From NCBI GenBank assembly GCA_036877525.1, contig JAZGTH010000058.1, positions 11,278,501 to 11,342,500 on the forward strand: a stretch of DNA of 64,000 bases, read 5' to 3'. The DNA comes from Chromobotia macracanthus (taxonomy: Eukaryota > Chordata > Actinopteri > Cypriniformes > Botiidae). Made by a program: the position numbers and the translations under genes. This document shows, one piece after another, positions 12,199 to 26,211 of the stretch. The notes below the pieces were generated by a model. The model made no database searches, was not told where the DNA came from, and worked only from the letters and a program-made list of their open reading frames with translations. The number at the start of each line of letters is the position of its first letter. Position 1 is the stretch's first letter.

Positions 12199-14574
12199 TC
12201 ATGATTTTCCAGACAGAAGACTGTGAAACCAGGTGCTGGATGACTGTGGTTTCTCCTCAGGACACTCTGGAATAAGAAACTGTGATGATGTGACTGATGT
12301 AGGGCTACCGAGAGAACCACTAAAATGATCCGCTTCAGGAGAATCAAGCTGCCAGGAACACTGTGGCTTATAACCTGCATTCAAGCTCTCTTCTTGGTGG
12401 TCCATCTCAAATCCAGCCTGGGGTTCAGCCGGGCTTGAGAGGGATGACTGCATCTGAGGCCTGTAACCTCCACCATACGTCCCTCCTTGTAAGGAGGTCG
12501 GGCTCTGGATGCCTGCATAAGTGATTTCTGTCTGTGTCGAGCCTACCGAGAAGGTTGAAGAACCAGACGATTCTGAAACATGGTTACCACAGGAACCGTC
12601 ACCAACCACCTGGTTGTAGTATCTTAGGAGGGCTGGTTCGTCAGAGTCTGTGTCCACATCAATGTTTTCATTCTCAAACTCTTCCTCTTCCTCTGGTACC
12701 GGGACCAGGCCCTCCTTACTGAAGTCCCACTCCGGACTGTCCACAATCTCAACCAGACTGTGAGGAGACGGTTTCACATCCAAAGGACCCTAAACACAAC
12801 CAAGAATACAAGCAGTTGTAAGGAAGAAGTGGATTAAAAGGAAGAAAAAAAGGAAAGTAAAGAAAAATGAAGGGGGGGCTACCTGTGGGGAAGACCAGTC
12901 TCCAGGCACTTTGGGTCCCGGAATTTCAGGATAGAAAGCTTTCTTAACCCTAAAAAAAATACAGTAAAAACACAGAAGTCAACACCAGTAAATATGCAAA
13001 TCTAAAAACAAATCAGGTCATATTTCACCCCAAAATCTAAAAATTAAAAAAAAAAAAATGAATAATTATCTTAATAAAGGCTTTTTATGGTTATAAAATA
13101 GAACCATTATGGTTTATTGCATTGAAGTTTGAATTTGGCAATTAAACAGCACTTCCCATATTACCATCAGAAAAAAGTCTATTTACTGTAATACAGTACA
13201 AACATTCACTGAATTATTGAATTACATTTATCAGCAAGACAGAAATAACAGTCTGCTTTAGCAGAAATCTGCATCTAATCGATTCAGTTTAGTGGCTTTT
13301 ATAAATGACAGTGCTGGATGAAAACGCTCTTCAGAACACAGACTCACCACTCTCTCTTCTTATAGCAGAAGATGCTGACCAGGATCAGAAAGCAGAACAT
13401 GAATCCCAGCGGCACCAGAATCCCAACAACCAACACGTCGGCTGCAGATCAGAAAAGACACTGTTAGATCTTCCTTCCTGAAGAGTTTTGTTCCAGTCAC
13501 AATCTAACACACCCGCCCGTTAATTTGAACTGAACTAAAGTTAGATCTGTACTGTGCAGGAAGACAGATCTTCAGGAGCAGGACTGAACATGAGGCTACA
13601 CAGCTCTCTTAAAAGTTTCTCGTAAATAGTTCTTTGGATCAGTTGAGGTCAAGAACCTCTTCCTATGAAGAACCACTTTTAGCTGTATTTGGTTCCTGAG
13701 TGGACCACACAGTTCTTTAGAGATCAGTCTTGATGTTACATTATATGTTCCTCAGAACAGTGTGATGGTTTCTTGGTTCTTTTAACCATCAGTACCACAG
13801 ATGGTCTTCTAAAAATGACAAAATGAGATTCTTCGTGGAAGAAGGTTCTCCAAAAGCATCAGGTGTTAAAACAGAGCACTTTATTTCTTACAGTGAAGGT
13901 ATTCATGTATTTCACATATTGTGCAGAAATGAATCAGAATGAATTTAAGTACAAAGACATACTGTTCATCTCCAGTTTAATGGCCACAGTTGCTCCAGCA
14001 TCTTCTCCAGCTGAGTTGTATGACTTCACAATAAACTTATATGAGGCCACAGACAAACTCTTCACCCTGTATGATCGAACCTCAGGATCAGATACATTCT
14101 CTGTAAACACAACCCAGAACAGACCATCAATATAACACCATCAAATGTCTGTTTATTCTTTATTTTTCCAGATGCTCATATTATGGATAATAAATCGGCT
14201 AATTTTACGTTTATTAATTTACATTTTACATGTCACTGCATGAGATTAGCTGGAAGTTATTTGTAACATAATGCCAATCACAAATTTACATCTTGTTTTG
14301 GAAAACTCTGCTCTTATTGACCAGCAAGCTAATGATTTATAATTTAAAGATAAATAAGAAATGCATTAATTTGTTTCTTATTAGCAGATGGTTGTGCAGC
14401 ACAATTTACCAATAAGTTCCAGGTGCGCTGCATTTGCCAGGTAGATGTTGTATCCGCGTACGAAACCCCGCTGATGCTGAATTGGGATGGGTTTCCAAGA
14501 CAACAGAACATCAGAGCCAGTTTGATTGGCTGACAGATCACCAACTGAATGCATGGGAACTACAGAAGAACCGT

Positions 14575-14636
<62 letters not shown>

Positions 14637-17600
14637 ACGAGCAAGTTCAGACACAAACACCAGATGATTCTCCTAAATCTACCACAAGTGCTTTATCAAA
14701 TCAAAAAATATGAACTGTATGTTTTTTTAAATATCTGTTGGCTTAGAGGAAGAATTGTACACCTATGACAAAAAGTTGCTAACAATAACTTCTATCCGAT
14801 AAACTCATTTAGAATGTAGTCTTTATCTGGCAAAATAAACCTAAAATATTGATGACATCATCGCCTACACTGGAACATACAGAAAACTGCTCATCAATGC
14901 ATTTTATTGGATCTTTATATCTGCAGTGAAGCAATAAATAGCAGATGCTAACGTAGCATTGGTTGTAAACAATCAATAGGTGCTTTGACACAAAAAACTG
15001 TTAAACTGTCATAAATGTACCAGATAAACTTGCCCAGTAAAGCTACTTCATCTGTAGCTCACACAATTAACAGCTTCCTGTGTTTAACTCAATCACCGCA
15101 CACAACTGCCACTAAAGCAAATCCTGCAATCTCTCTTAGTGGAAAAATGTCAATATTCCAACAAAGGCTGTTTGGGTGAAAGCACCTTCTAACAGTAAAC
15201 ATTGGGGATCTCTTACTCAGTTCCTGTGTGTAGCCGTGCCACCTCTGCAGGATTACTGGAGCTCCAGCAGACAGAACGTACACAGACAGAGTGTACTGCA
15301 CTCCAGCCTCCAGAGAGTCTGAAATCAACAGAGTCAGAACTCACCGGAGCACACAGAAGCATGTAGCCGTGAAGTAAACAAGACATGCAAACAAGGCTAA
15401 ATTCTGAGTTATTAAGAGACTCATTGAAAGCTCACCTGATTGGATTCTGATGCTGCTGTTGGATTCTGGAAGCTTCAGCCAACTGACGGAGCAGAGTGCC
15501 ACACAGCCCGTGGGGATCCACTCCAGCACATACCCTCTGCTAGCATTAGCACTGGGCTGCCAGGACACGTTAAATCCTCCGTCTGTGCCAGGCAGCTCAA
15601 AAACAGTCAGCTGGGAATCTGCTGAGATCAATGTAACACACACAGTTAATTCACAGCAGTCTGAATTAATTCTCCTCTGACGTTATTTGATAATATTGTT
15701 AAATATTTAGGTCACAAAAAACTGCTATCCTGACAGCCCTAAACTGAAGGTGTTCTTATAGTGCATGACTTTGTGTAATAGTCTGGGAGGTCCATGTCAA
15801 AATGTCTCTGGTGCCTAGATATGTCTTAAAAGACGTGTCTTAAAAAGCTTTTTAGAAGGTGGGAAAACACTAAGAGTCAAAAGCAGAGAACCCACAGGAA
15901 CAGAGAACAGCATGTGAACGATTTGGTACCTGCTCTGTATGCTGGTACTGTCACAGCGGAAGGCTGCGAGAGACCAGCTGGGTTTCGCGCTGCCACGGCA
16001 ACAGTGATGTCACTGCTGTTGGTGAGTGTGATGGGATAGCTGAGGTCATTGTGAGACAGAGACACTGTGATCCATTTGTCTTCCTCTGCCACACTCTGAG
16101 AAACCTTGTAGCCGTCTAAAGCCCCGTGACATTCACGCACAGACAGAGGCTGAGTGGAGAGAGAGAGAGACAAGAGACTTCTGACAAAATCTGTTTTTCA
16201 GATCCTTGATGATCCTTGGTGAAAGTAAAAGTTGTGCCCTTACTTTCCACAAAACACGTCCTGTGGTGTCACTGTCCATCCAGAACCAAACATCTGGAGC
16301 ATCAGGCCCTGAAACACCAGCACATACTGTGTTATACAAACACCAGCACATACTGTGTTATACAAACACCAGCACATACTGTGTTATACAAACACCAGCA
16401 CATACTGTGTTATACAAACACCAGCACATACTGTGTTATACAAACACCAGCACATACTGTGTTATACAAACACCAGCACATACTGTGTTATACAAAAACA
16501 CCAGCACATACTGTGTTATACAAACACCAGCACATACTGTGTTATACAAACACCAGCACATACTGTGTTATACAAACACCAGCACATACTGTGTTATACA
16601 AACACCAGGTTTTCTCATTCATGCTCATTTATTATTATTCATTTAATGTGATTACGTTCATATCACATCAGCGTCAAGGGCTAGTTCATAGTAAAACAGA
16701 AATGAAACATTTAATCAAATGCAGCTAATAAAAAAGACTCAGTTTAAATGTATTAATGTTTATGTTCTCTACGTTAAGTTATTCTGATCACTCACGGTCC
16801 ATTTTTGTGTGGATCCTGTAGGGGGCGCTGTCATCTCCCCATCTCCAGAAACTGTGCAGAGACCCACAGCTTAAAGACAGAGTGTATTCAACATCTGGCC
16901 ACAAACCATCCAGCAGGACAGAAGATAGACCTGTACCGCTGTAGTTACGCTGGAGAGAGAGAATACGTGTAGAGAAGGTTAAACGTAACAGTCAGAGTTT
17001 ATTAGCTTTCAAATGTACGGCAATTACATAACAATTTTGTACATTAAATAGCTTAAATTACTTGTGAAATGAATACATAAAAAAGGCATAACAGATAAAA
17101 CACTGATGGGTAACATTTTAAATGTAAAGCAGAGAAAGTAAAAGTCAATGAAGTGAATTAAATGAATGCATTTATGCATGTACTGGCAGATGCTTTTATC
17201 CAAAGTGACTTTCTGTGCAAAGTACATTTATCAGTGCGTGTCTCCTGGCAATCAAATCCGTGAGCTTTAACTGTTCTTTTACTAACCTTTATATGATCTT
17301 TCATTTAAGGAACACAAAAGAAAGAAAGATTTTGACAGTTTCACACGTCTTTGCTTTCTGAAACATCAAACCCACATAGAAAAACAAACAATACCAAGTT
17401 AATGTGAAACTCACTGTGCTGGAAAATTCACCATCATGGAGCCGCAGCTGGCAAACCATCTGCAGTTTCTCATACGCAGTCACGGGCCAACTCCACTTGA
17501 GGGTGACATTCCGTGCCTTAACATCCACAGCTGTGACGTTCACTGGAGCCAACAGATGTACTGAAGAGAAAAAGATTCAGGATTCAGCACTGAACACTGA

Positions 17601-20600
17601 CTGAAACCTTCAGGATCCCATTGAACACTGACTGAAACCTTCAGGATCCCACTGAACACTGACTGAAACCTTCAGGATCCCACTGAACACTGACTGAAAC
17701 CTTCAGGATCCCACTGAACACTGACTGAAACCTTCAGGATCCCACTGAACACTGACTGAAACCTTCAGGATCCCACTGAACACTGACTGAAACCTTCAGG
17801 ATCCCACTGAACACTGACTGAAACCTTCAGATTTACTGTTCAAAATGATAATTTCATGCAAAAACTCCTTAGATGTTGACATACATTCTGTCACTGTATG
17901 TCCAATTACAGGGAAGAAAAAATTATTTTAAACATGTGGTTGAATGTGTACCACGGTCAGCAAGGTGGGCAGAGTCAGTCAGCTCAACTCGACCTATAGG
18001 ATTCTGAGCCACCAGAACCCAGTTCTTCTCCCAGACCGTAGAGTTACAACTGAAGATCTTTCCCTGATTAACCTCCAAACAGTCCCTGCAGATGAAAACA
18101 TGACTTACAACTCAGACTCTCATGTACTTCGGGACAAGAGACGTACACGGCTCATTTCAGGACAGTAATGCAATTCTTACATGGGCAGTAGAAAAAAATA
18201 AAATAAAAGATAGATAGATAGATATAGATATATAGATACATACATACATACACGCACGGACGCACACTACATGAGTATCATTTCCATCTCATTTAATGTG
18301 GTTTGGTGTCTCTTTTTTTAAGTACTGAGGACATTACAGTTTTGAGCACCAAACAGGACTGTGTGAGTGTGTGTATGTGTGACTGTGTGTGTGGTTAGTG
18401 GTTTTTGTGCAGTGTGTTCCCTGCCTTCCATTAAGGGTGTATTTTGTTCGACTTGTCTTCCTTCTCAAGCGGGTGTCTCGTCCTTTCTTCCAAGAACATT
18501 CTGCAGATGTCAGGTCTCGAGTTTCACAAACCAAACCCTCATCGCCGGGCGGATCTGCGGCAATTACAAACGACAAACCACATCTGAGCTCTTTTTCTGT
18601 AACTGTGCAGAACTTGTTTAGCAGCAGTCATTACGATAAAAATAAACACCCGAACCTTCCCATTTTCTGAACTTTTCATTTGCAACCTTGTAAATGACAG
18701 AAGAAAGACTTTAATACTTCAAAAATGATGTGTAGTCGCAACACTGCTAGATTTGTTTTGATGTACTGCCAAATTTCCAAATTTTCATTTTTAAATATTT
18801 TAACATTTTCAACTAATTTTGCTAACTTAAAGCATCATCATATAGAGAATGATTGAGAATGGAGAAGGTTGGTTGCACTCACAGCCGACAAACACCACGG
18901 CCCCTGTGAGGGTCAGTGTTGGAGAGCAGCACACCACGTTGGTTCCTGTGTTTCCAGACGCAGGCTGATTGGTTACTTTGATGGCGTAAGTTCTCCTGCT
19001 CAGTCGCGTGGTGCTGATCTCCTGCCCCTTGTACAGAATTCTGTCGAAGGTCTCTCTCTCAGCAACGATACAGCAGAACATCATGTTACTGCCCACAGGA
19101 ACCACATGGTCCTGCGGGTACATCTGAGAGCCAGACCTCTCAGGAATATCTGCTCCTACAGATGGAAGGACACATGGAAGGGTGTGACATATAGAGTTCA
19201 AACGTTTTACTATTTAAAACGTCAATCCAAAAATGTTGACTCTCTATCGCCATCTTTGCTTAAACCATAATATTGCAGGTTACTGAGGAGTTATTTTTTT
19301 TAAAGTAGATGACAAGTTTAAATTGTAAACAACTGCTGTAGGAAGAAGCTACAAACACTGCAGCATCTACAGAACCCACAAGAGATGTAGCCGTATCTAC
19401 TTTTTGTTGCTTGTCAGGATGTCATTATCAGCTTTGTCAGGATGTAATTTGTACATCCCATTTCAAACAGCAGATTAATCAGGTTCTGCATGACTATAAA
19501 TGTGTGCAGTACCTGGAAGCGTCTGAAAGGGGCTCCACTGACTCACTGCCTGCTGATTTCGTGCTCTGATGTGCACAGAGTGAGAGGTGCACTCCAATGG
19601 TAATGGTGAGCGCCAGGTCCAACCATACTGTCTTGTTGTAGGATCTGCTGTTACTTCCACGGTCTCCTACAAATGAGCCCATGAAAATGCTTATGTATTA
19701 AAGGCAACATGAAAAACATGCCTACAGAGCTATTGGGTTACTGGTTACCATTACTGGTAAACAAGTCCTTTCAGTGACAGAGCTAGTTATCACCTTTTGA
19801 TGACTGATTGCAGACAAATGTTTTATTCTTTGGCGTAAAAATCAACTGATAAATCTTTCACAATAAGATCAGCTGAGATATGTTGAAAGGATGGACAGAA
19901 TTTCTGGTAAAATAACTAACCTTCATTTATGCCAAAAAGAACATTTCTTAACATGGAAAAACAAACACAAACACGAAGTTGACCAGTTTTGCACACAAAT
20001 AAAATCACTGTTTAACATGCTTTAAGCCCGTCAGGTTCAGCTCAGTAACTGGTTTGGGAGTTACAACTAGTAACTGGTTTGGGAGTTTTCACGTTTAATT
20101 TGTTGGTTTATTGTTCCAGAGATGTCATAGAAGATGTTATGATAAAAGAATGAATCCCATTGTTTGTGTTCTTTATGGCACATTTCCAAAACCACAGTTT
20201 AAACTCAACTAACAAGCAGTAACACAGATTAACGGTCTGTCTGCCCTAAGCTCTTACGTTTAGCACCACATTCATGAGCTCGGTGTGGAAGATCTCAATG
20301 TCGAAAAGCGATGAGTCACTTTCCCAGGACAAAGACAGAGTTTGTGCAGATAAATCTGACTGTAGTGTTAAACCACGGGGCACAGGAAGTCCACCTGAAA
20401 CATGACACAGAAAGATTAACTACAGCTGTTACTTATCTGGTCATTGCTGGTCACGCCACAAATGAATAAACACTGGCTGTTCTGCATAATTACTTTTATG
20501 CATTGTGTATTCTGAACTGTATAAGAATAATGTTTGTAATTCTGTCTTCAGCACACTAAATCAAAGCAGATTCATCATGTTTCATTAATGTCATACAATG

Positions 20601-20731
20601 TGGGTTAAATCTGGAGTGAATCTAGAATATGTGCTGATGGGTCTGAATGTGATGTTGAACACAGATTTACCGTTCTGTCCGAGAGCGTGTATGACCCTGA
20701 GCAGCAGAACCACAGACAGCCAGCCCTGCAT
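12199..20731 (-). CDS. lifr: LIF receptor-like gp130-family type I cytokine receptor
   Basis: Cell-surface receptor expected to pair with gp130 and signal through JAK-STAT3. Exons (high to low): 20671-20731, 20258-20394, 19513-19666, 18883-19155, 18425-18554, 17952-18085, 17415-17560, 16796-16949, 16244-16308, 15930-16149, 15436-15618, 15217-15318, 14410-14559, 13963-14100, 13348-13441, 12883-12949, 12199-12789; 932 aa. Order: signal peptide 1-20; a half cytokine-binding module 21-117 with WS-like SQWSP; Ig domain 118-208; full module 209-396 (CETRD...CSW, degenerate WS at FWRWGDDS); three FnIII domains to 682; one TM; 219-residue tail. Box 1 reads FYPEIPGPKVP. The tail has YxxQ STAT3 sites (YYNQ, YRPQ, YKPQ) and the LIFR-like end SSQFLIPE. 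The ATG sits one base after an acceptor (AG|GATG), so an upstream non-coding exon exists. It is shorter than mammalian LIFR because the first fibronectin-like half-module is absent. The exon 5 donor is GC. The alternative is another LIFR/OSMR-group paralogue. Confidence 0.85.
13632..13858. repeat. GGTTCTTT/AGAACC-rich interspersed repeat
   Basis: Many AGAACC, GGTTCT and GTTCTTTAG motifs, as in the block at 3222-3380. It lies in the intron before the transmembrane exon of lifr. Confidence 0.45.
14578..14634. repeat. (GA)n microsatellite in a lifr polypyrimidine tract
   Basis: About 27 GA units. On the minus strand this is (CT)n ending 20 bases before the acceptor of lifr exon 13 (exon end 14559), so it acts as, or abuts, the polypyrimidine tract. 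Confidence 0.95.
16313..16609. repeat. 26-bp minisatellite at the lifr exon 9 acceptor
   Basis: About 11 copies of CACATACTGTGTTATACAAACACCAG, one with two extra A. It starts right at the acceptor of lifr exon 9 (exon end 16308). The acceptor CTGGTGTTTCAG shares its first nine bases with the minus-strand unit CTGGTGTTTGTATAAC. Confidence 0.95.
17160..17250. mobile_element. V-SINE-like core fragment
   Basis: GGCAGATGCTTTTATCCAAA followed by GTGACTTT matches the conserved core I know from fish SINEs (AGCAGATGCTTTTATCCAAAGC). Similar cores lie at 29283-29312 and 31684-31712. In a lifr intron. Confidence 0.6.
17588..17832. repeat. 31-bp minisatellite in lifr intron 6
   Basis: About eight nearly identical copies of a 31-bp unit (TGAACACTGACTGAAACCTT then CAGGATCCCAC). 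It begins about 28 bp from the acceptor of lifr exon 7 (exon end 17560). Confidence 0.95.
18210..18252. repeat. GATA/TACA microsatellite
   Basis: AGATAGATAGATAGATATAG followed by CATACATACATACA, a short compound tetranucleotide repeat in a lifr intron. Confidence 0.85.
19180..19292. repeat. Dispersed repeat, CTCTATCGCCATCT family (copy 1)
   Basis: CTCTATCGCCATCTTTGCTT then AAACCATAATATTGCAGGTT recurs with few changes at 33830-33872 (CTCTATCGCCATCTCTGTTT). One copy lies in lifr and one in osmr, but at non-equivalent introns, so this is dispersal rather than shared ancestry of the genes. Confidence 0.65.
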
Positions 20732-20732
20732 C

Positions 20733-23497
20733 CTGAAATAAACGGACAGCACAGCAGAACACATATCTGGAGCGTTCACACCTACAATACAGACAATTGA
20801 GATTAAAGAGCAGAAATTAGTTTCACATATGAAATTATATGGATTTCCTAATATTCAATCCAATCGCTCTCTCCTGCTTTTTCATTCAGAAAATCACACA
20901 CAAAAAGCTGCTGTGACTGAATGAAATAGACATTTTTATCAGCTTTATTTCTCTTGTGTTGATACAATATTTTTGGTTGTGTTTAATGGCTTTGTTTTTG
21001 ACATGGCCCAAATCTCCTCTAATAAGCGTCTGACTGAATAAAATTACACATAAAAACATTTAGGACCCATCATGAGGACACAGATACAGAACACACCAAA
21101 TTCCTCATAAATTGCATGACTAAACATTTCATTTCTAAATCATTTCACCATGAAAGAAACTTCTGGATCAAGGACTTTGATATTTTCTAAAGAAAACATT
21201 AATAAATCATTCAAAAGTCATCAGCTGTTATATCAACAGATCACTAACACAAATGTTGTCAGAAATACAATCAAGCTTTAATATGAAGAAAAAAAACCCA
21301 AATAAAAAGAGCAATGCAGGGCACAGCCTAAAGGTTGCTTCTCATCTGACAGATCTGCAGTACTGATGCCAAAAGCAAGTTTAGACAGGCGTCCTGGATC
21401 AAACCCTCCTGTAAGAGGAGCTCCAGACACCAGCTCATACTGAAACTCCCCGACTTTACTGAAACACTTTCACTTCTCCAGTGAAAACAAACCAGATACA
21501 TTCCACACTGTAGAAAAAGAGAATGTTTAGAAACCAAAAAGAAAAAATATTGAGTGGTTAAGCAAACACTGCTGTTTTAGTGCTCTTATAATGTCCCGTG
21601 TTTGTGTGTCAGAATATTATCTTCAATCGTTGTTGAGTAAAGGTGTGCTGTTACTTTAGCAATCAACTTAGCAACCACTCAGAACACCCTAGCAGCATGC
21701 TTAGCAACGGTCTACAATAGCCCAGTAGACCCAAGCAACTTCATAGCAACACCTTGGCAACCCCACCATAAATTCAGGTTTGAATGGACATTCACTCTAG
21801 TCTAGTCCAGTCACCTAGTTTCCTTTAATTATTGGTAAAAAGCACAACTAGTTCTCCTCAGCAAACATCATATAACCTCACACAACAGAATTCTCACTAA
21901 TGCCTTCAGGTCAGGTCAGCTCAGATGTGCTGCAGGAAAATGAATCACCCAAACCTGTGCTGTTTAAAGACGTATTTCAGAACATGTTTGCTGTTCTGGT
22001 CAGGAGCTCAAAACGGCCACACAGTCAATGACTTTTGAACAGAGCTGTGAAAAGCCAACACACACAAAAGAAACAGAAAACAGAAAGACAAACAGGCTTC
22101 GCTCATTTTCTGAATGGAGGTCTGCAAAACAATCCCGTTTTACATACAAAATCAGTTTTCTTCCATCACCAACACAAGCCTGCAGGATTAGAGACTGTCT
22201 GAGAAAACAGACTGCGTTTACACTCGCTGAAAGGTTTCAACATTTTTCATGCAGTCATCATATCACTCTGATCATTCAAACAGAACAACCCACACATGCC
22301 CAAACGCAGCAGAGCGCTGGAACCGCAGCAGAGCGCTGGAACCCAGTGTTTGTGCTGGCAGCATGCATGCTGGCCAATCTGAGAGGTGCCAGACTGCTGT
22401 TCATTATAATCCAGTGTTGAGAGAACTACTTTTAAACTGCTCAAAATGTCAAGGCAAACTACAGTCAAGCCAGTCAATCAAAAAATTAAAGCTGCACAAC
22501 AAGTTACTAACATATTAGTTACTAACTATTAATGCTTTTAAGGGGACAAAAAAAACAGTCCTGGAGAACTGCTTCATATCTGGTGGAATAAACATCTCTC
22601 TGCGCTCTGTGTACCAACAACATTCTAATAAAGCACAGAATATTTCTTCAAAATTCGTGAAAATGCTGACAGAATTCTCACCCAGGACTTCACCCACAGC
22701 GAGAACAATAGAAACCTGCATAGACCAGCTCTCTCTCTAATCACTTCCTTCCCTCTCTGCTACCAAACAAAACGCTCTCTGGAAATAAGAGTCAGAGATC
22801 AAAGATTCATGGGATCATAGATTCATGTACATCTGAAACTGCCAAAAGCAGGCTGACATTTACATGTTCAGCATAATTTTTATCTGCAAACAAATATCTA
22901 AAAATAAACTGTACATGAGGGACACAGATTTCCAGAACATTCTGAAGGTCATGCCCAAAACAACACTAAAGTCAATAATAAACAGAAATGGTGCGCTAAA
23001 AAGACTTGCTCAATAATTTGTGAGAGTGACTCAACAGATCCAGAAATAGACCTTCACTAACTATCAGAGTTGGAATCATGATCCAGACCAATTCCAGACC
23101 TCTTATGCTCCAAACTAAACCCTTCCAGGATCTAGACTTAAAACCTAGAGCAGTAACAGACTCAGAGTCTAGACCTTTCGAAACTAAAAACAAGACTATA
23201 CATTTAAAGACACAGACACTCCCTATAGTAAACTTCCCACACACAGGAAGATGTTACTGATCATTATCACCTTGTCTGAGACATTAAACTAAGAGATCCA
23301 GACCCGAACCCAGACCAAAGTCATGTCATGAACAGGATTACAAGCTCAAAACACTTCTGTGCTGATGTTTTTTTACCTGCAGTTCACAGGACAACATTAC
23401 TACATAACAACTGATTGATTAATAATTTACTCACTGATTCACACTGTCAACACTAAAATGCTATAAAGTATGACGTCACCTGTGCAAACTCTCTGTA
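20733..23497. other. lifr upstream region without a clear gene
   Basis: No exon-like frame with supporting splice sites was seen. It holds a TTAGCAACCACTCAGAACAC-type dispersed repeat at 21655-21770 and a small duplication GCAGCAGAGCGCTGGAACC at 22305-22342. It is expected to be lifr 5' UTR intron or promoter sequence, because the coding start exon begins directly after an acceptor. Confidence 0.5.
21655..21772. repeat. AGCAACC-type dispersed repeat
   Basis: Runs of TTAGCAACCACTCAGAACAC, CCTAGCAGC, TTAGCAACGG and TAGCAACACC. This word-repeated pattern is common in fish genomes. Confidence 0.55.
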
Positions 23498-24614
23498 TTC
23501 ACCCAGTGTTCACCCAGTATTTACCCTGTATTCATCCTGTATTCACCCAGTATTCACCCTGTATTCACCCAGTGTTCACCCTGTATTCACCCAGTATTCA
23601 CCCTGTATTCACCCTGTATTCACCCAGCATTACACCCTGTATTCACCCAGTATTTACCCTGTATTTACCCTGTATTCATCCTGTATTCACCCAGTATTCA
23701 CCCTGTATTCACCCAGTGTTCATCCTGTATTCACCCAGTATTCACCCTGTATTCACCCTGTATTCACCCAGCATTACACCCTGTATTCACCCAGTATTTA
23801 CCCTGTATTTACCCTGTATTCATCCTGTATTCACCCAGTATTCACCCTGTATTCATCCTGTATTCACCCAGTATTCACCCAGTATTCACCCTGTATTCAC
23901 CCAGTATTCACCCAGCATTACACCCTGTATTCACCCAGCATTACACCCTGTATTCATCCTGTATTCACCCAGTATTCACCCAGTATTCACCCTGTATTCA
24001 CCCTGTATTCACCCAGTATTCACCCAGTATTCACCCAGTATTCACCCAGCATTACACCCTGTATTCACCCAGTATTCACCCTGTATCCACCCTGTATCCA
24101 CCCTGTATCCACCCAGTATTCACCCTGTATTCACCCAGTATTCACCCTGTATTACACCCTGTATTACACCCTGTATTACACCCAGTATTCACCCTGTATT
24201 ACACCCTGTATTACACCCTGTATTCACCCAGTATTCACCCTGTATTCACCCAGTATTCACCCTGTATTACACCCTGTATTCACCCTGTATTCACCCAGTA
24301 TTCACCCAGTATTCACCCTGTATTCACCCAGTATTCACCCTGTATTACACCCTGTATTACACCCTGTATTCACCCAGTATTCACCCTGTATTACACCCTG
24401 TATTACACCCTGTATTCACCCAGTATTCACCCAGTATTCACCCTGTATTACACCCTGTATTACACCCTGTATTACACCCTGTATTCACCCAGTATTCACC
24501 CAGTATTCACCCTGTATTACACCCTGTATTACACCCTGTATTACACCCTGTATTCACCCAGTATTCACCCAGTATTCACCCTGTATTACACCCTGTATTA
24601 CACCCTGTATTACA
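23498..24614. repeat. 1.1-kb minisatellite of 11/12-bp units
   Basis: About 100 units of TTCACCCAGTA, TTCACCCTGTA and TTACACCCTGTA in mixed order, with a higher-order pattern toward the right end. It lacks stops in one plus-strand frame (405 codons), but this is a by-product of the unit sequence. Lies between lifr and osmr. Confidence 0.95.
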
Positions 24615-25519
24615 CTGGCTGATCAAAACAAAACTGGTCAGGCTACATAATCACCAAATGGGACTTTTCAGCAATGTACATTTTTGATGGATGACTATTT
24701 ATTGGTGGTAATAAGAACATGAACGTGTACAAACACGTCCCATCATACCATCACAGATTTTGTTTTCATCTTCCACAATCATAAAACATATAAACTGAAT
24801 AAAGGCAAACATATATGAAAGTAATGGCTTGCTTATTTGATTGCAATGCTGTGATATTGTACATACACATTGCTAGCAATCTTATAATCAATAAACACAT
24901 TACAGTGACACTTGTGTAAAAAAGACAAGTGTAAAGTGGGCACTGTAAAATATGGCGTATACATTATACATAAATCATATATATTAATTATATATAAATT
25001 AAAAACTTCAGCAACGCCCCCCAAACAAACTGTTTCAAATGAGTAAACAATAAACACAACAACAAACAACTGCAGAGACATTGTGTGACACAACATACAA
25101 ACACAACGTAATAAAAGACAATAACAGACACAGTCGTGTTACGAATAACACAATAACACATAATCTGTCACCAAACACAGAGACTTAAACGCTTCAGATA
25201 ACACGTCAAATAACGAAATAAACACTTAAAGTCTTCTCTCACATAACACATAACGACTGCTTCAGACTGCAGGGCCTGTATGTGAGCAACCTCACAGCGG
25301 GGCTGATACGAGTCCAATTAATAATAAACGATCTTGATGTACTCATATATAAAACACAGAGTTTAACTAAAGATATCCGCGTAACGATGAGCCACAAACA
25401 ACTAGTTAACGTCACAGTCCCAAACCCAGTTAAACAGGGAGGATTCAGCGACACGAACACGTCCCACACTGTTACCTCGAGCTTTTTTAACATGTCTTCA
25501 GATCATCAGTTCTGTCCAT
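24615..25519. other. AT-rich spacer
   Basis: No supported gene. The stretch 24940-25230 is strongly AT-rich with CA/AACA runs. Nothing else identified. Confidence 0.5.
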
Positions 25520-25760
25520 AAAGCGGGCGGCTGCTCTCACATCACACTGGCCGTCTGATATGTATTTGGTCTGAAATCCGTCGGGATTTGACAGATCCGG
25601 ACCGATTCCCAGAGTCGCACCCGAGTCCGCAGCCAGACGTCCAATGCGTGGAAACGCCAGCCCGTGTTACCTCACCAGCGAGTCCGTACGGGACAGTAAC
25701 AGTTCCTCTAGAGGGCGCTGTGTGGCCCAGATCCTCGTCCCCCGTTCCACTTACTTAAAA
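25520..25760. promoter_or_regulatory. GC-rich, CpG-containing block; candidate lifr first exon/promoter
   Basis: In an otherwise AT-rich region this block is rich in CG dinucleotides (CGGGCGG, CCGTCGGG, CGAGTCCGTACGGG). On the minus strand it contains a good donor, CGCTG|GTGAGG, at about 25675. The lifr coding start needs an upstream non-coding exon, and this is the best candidate seen. Position alone supports it, so confidence is low. Confidence 0.3.
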
Positions 25761-26211
25761 GTTAACCACACCGTGCCTACATATGCATACATTATGAAGT
25801 GTAATATTTCTATGTGTTTTTACTAACAATTAAACGGATATGTTCCCGGGAAATCTTTATAACGATGGCAAATTAAATGTCAGGTGGATCATCACAAACG
25901 CCTGTGATTGGTCTGTTCTACCGGCGCGGTGATAAGTAACAGGATCCACGCGTCCACGTCTTCAATAATGAAAAGTTGTCACGAGAAGCATCACTGTGAG
26001 TATTACCATTAGAGACGAACCGGGCCACGACACCACGCCCATTACGTGACCCGAATGACCGCCATTCCAGGTGCTTGTTCAACAGCGGGTCAAAACAACG
26101 CGGGCAGTGTGGAGGACCCACGGAGGAAACGGGCCACGGCGGGCGGGTGATGACGTGTGATGACGTGTGCGAGGAACCATTCAGCCCGACACCCGAGTCT
26201 GCAGAAGAGAA

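Noticed and set aside
12534..12722. Plus-strand 62-codon frame opposite the lifr last exon
   Set aside because: Antisense shadow of the well-supported lifr tail exon.
16206..16728. Plus-strand frames with STYCVIQTPAHTVLYKHQ repeats
   Set aside because: The 26-bp lifr intron minisatellite in frames without stops; antisense to lifr and without splice support.
23470..24687. 405-codon plus-strand open frame rich in HPVFTQYSP repeats
   Set aside because: It is the 11/12-bp minisatellite read in a stop-free frame, with no splice context and no resemblance to a protein family.
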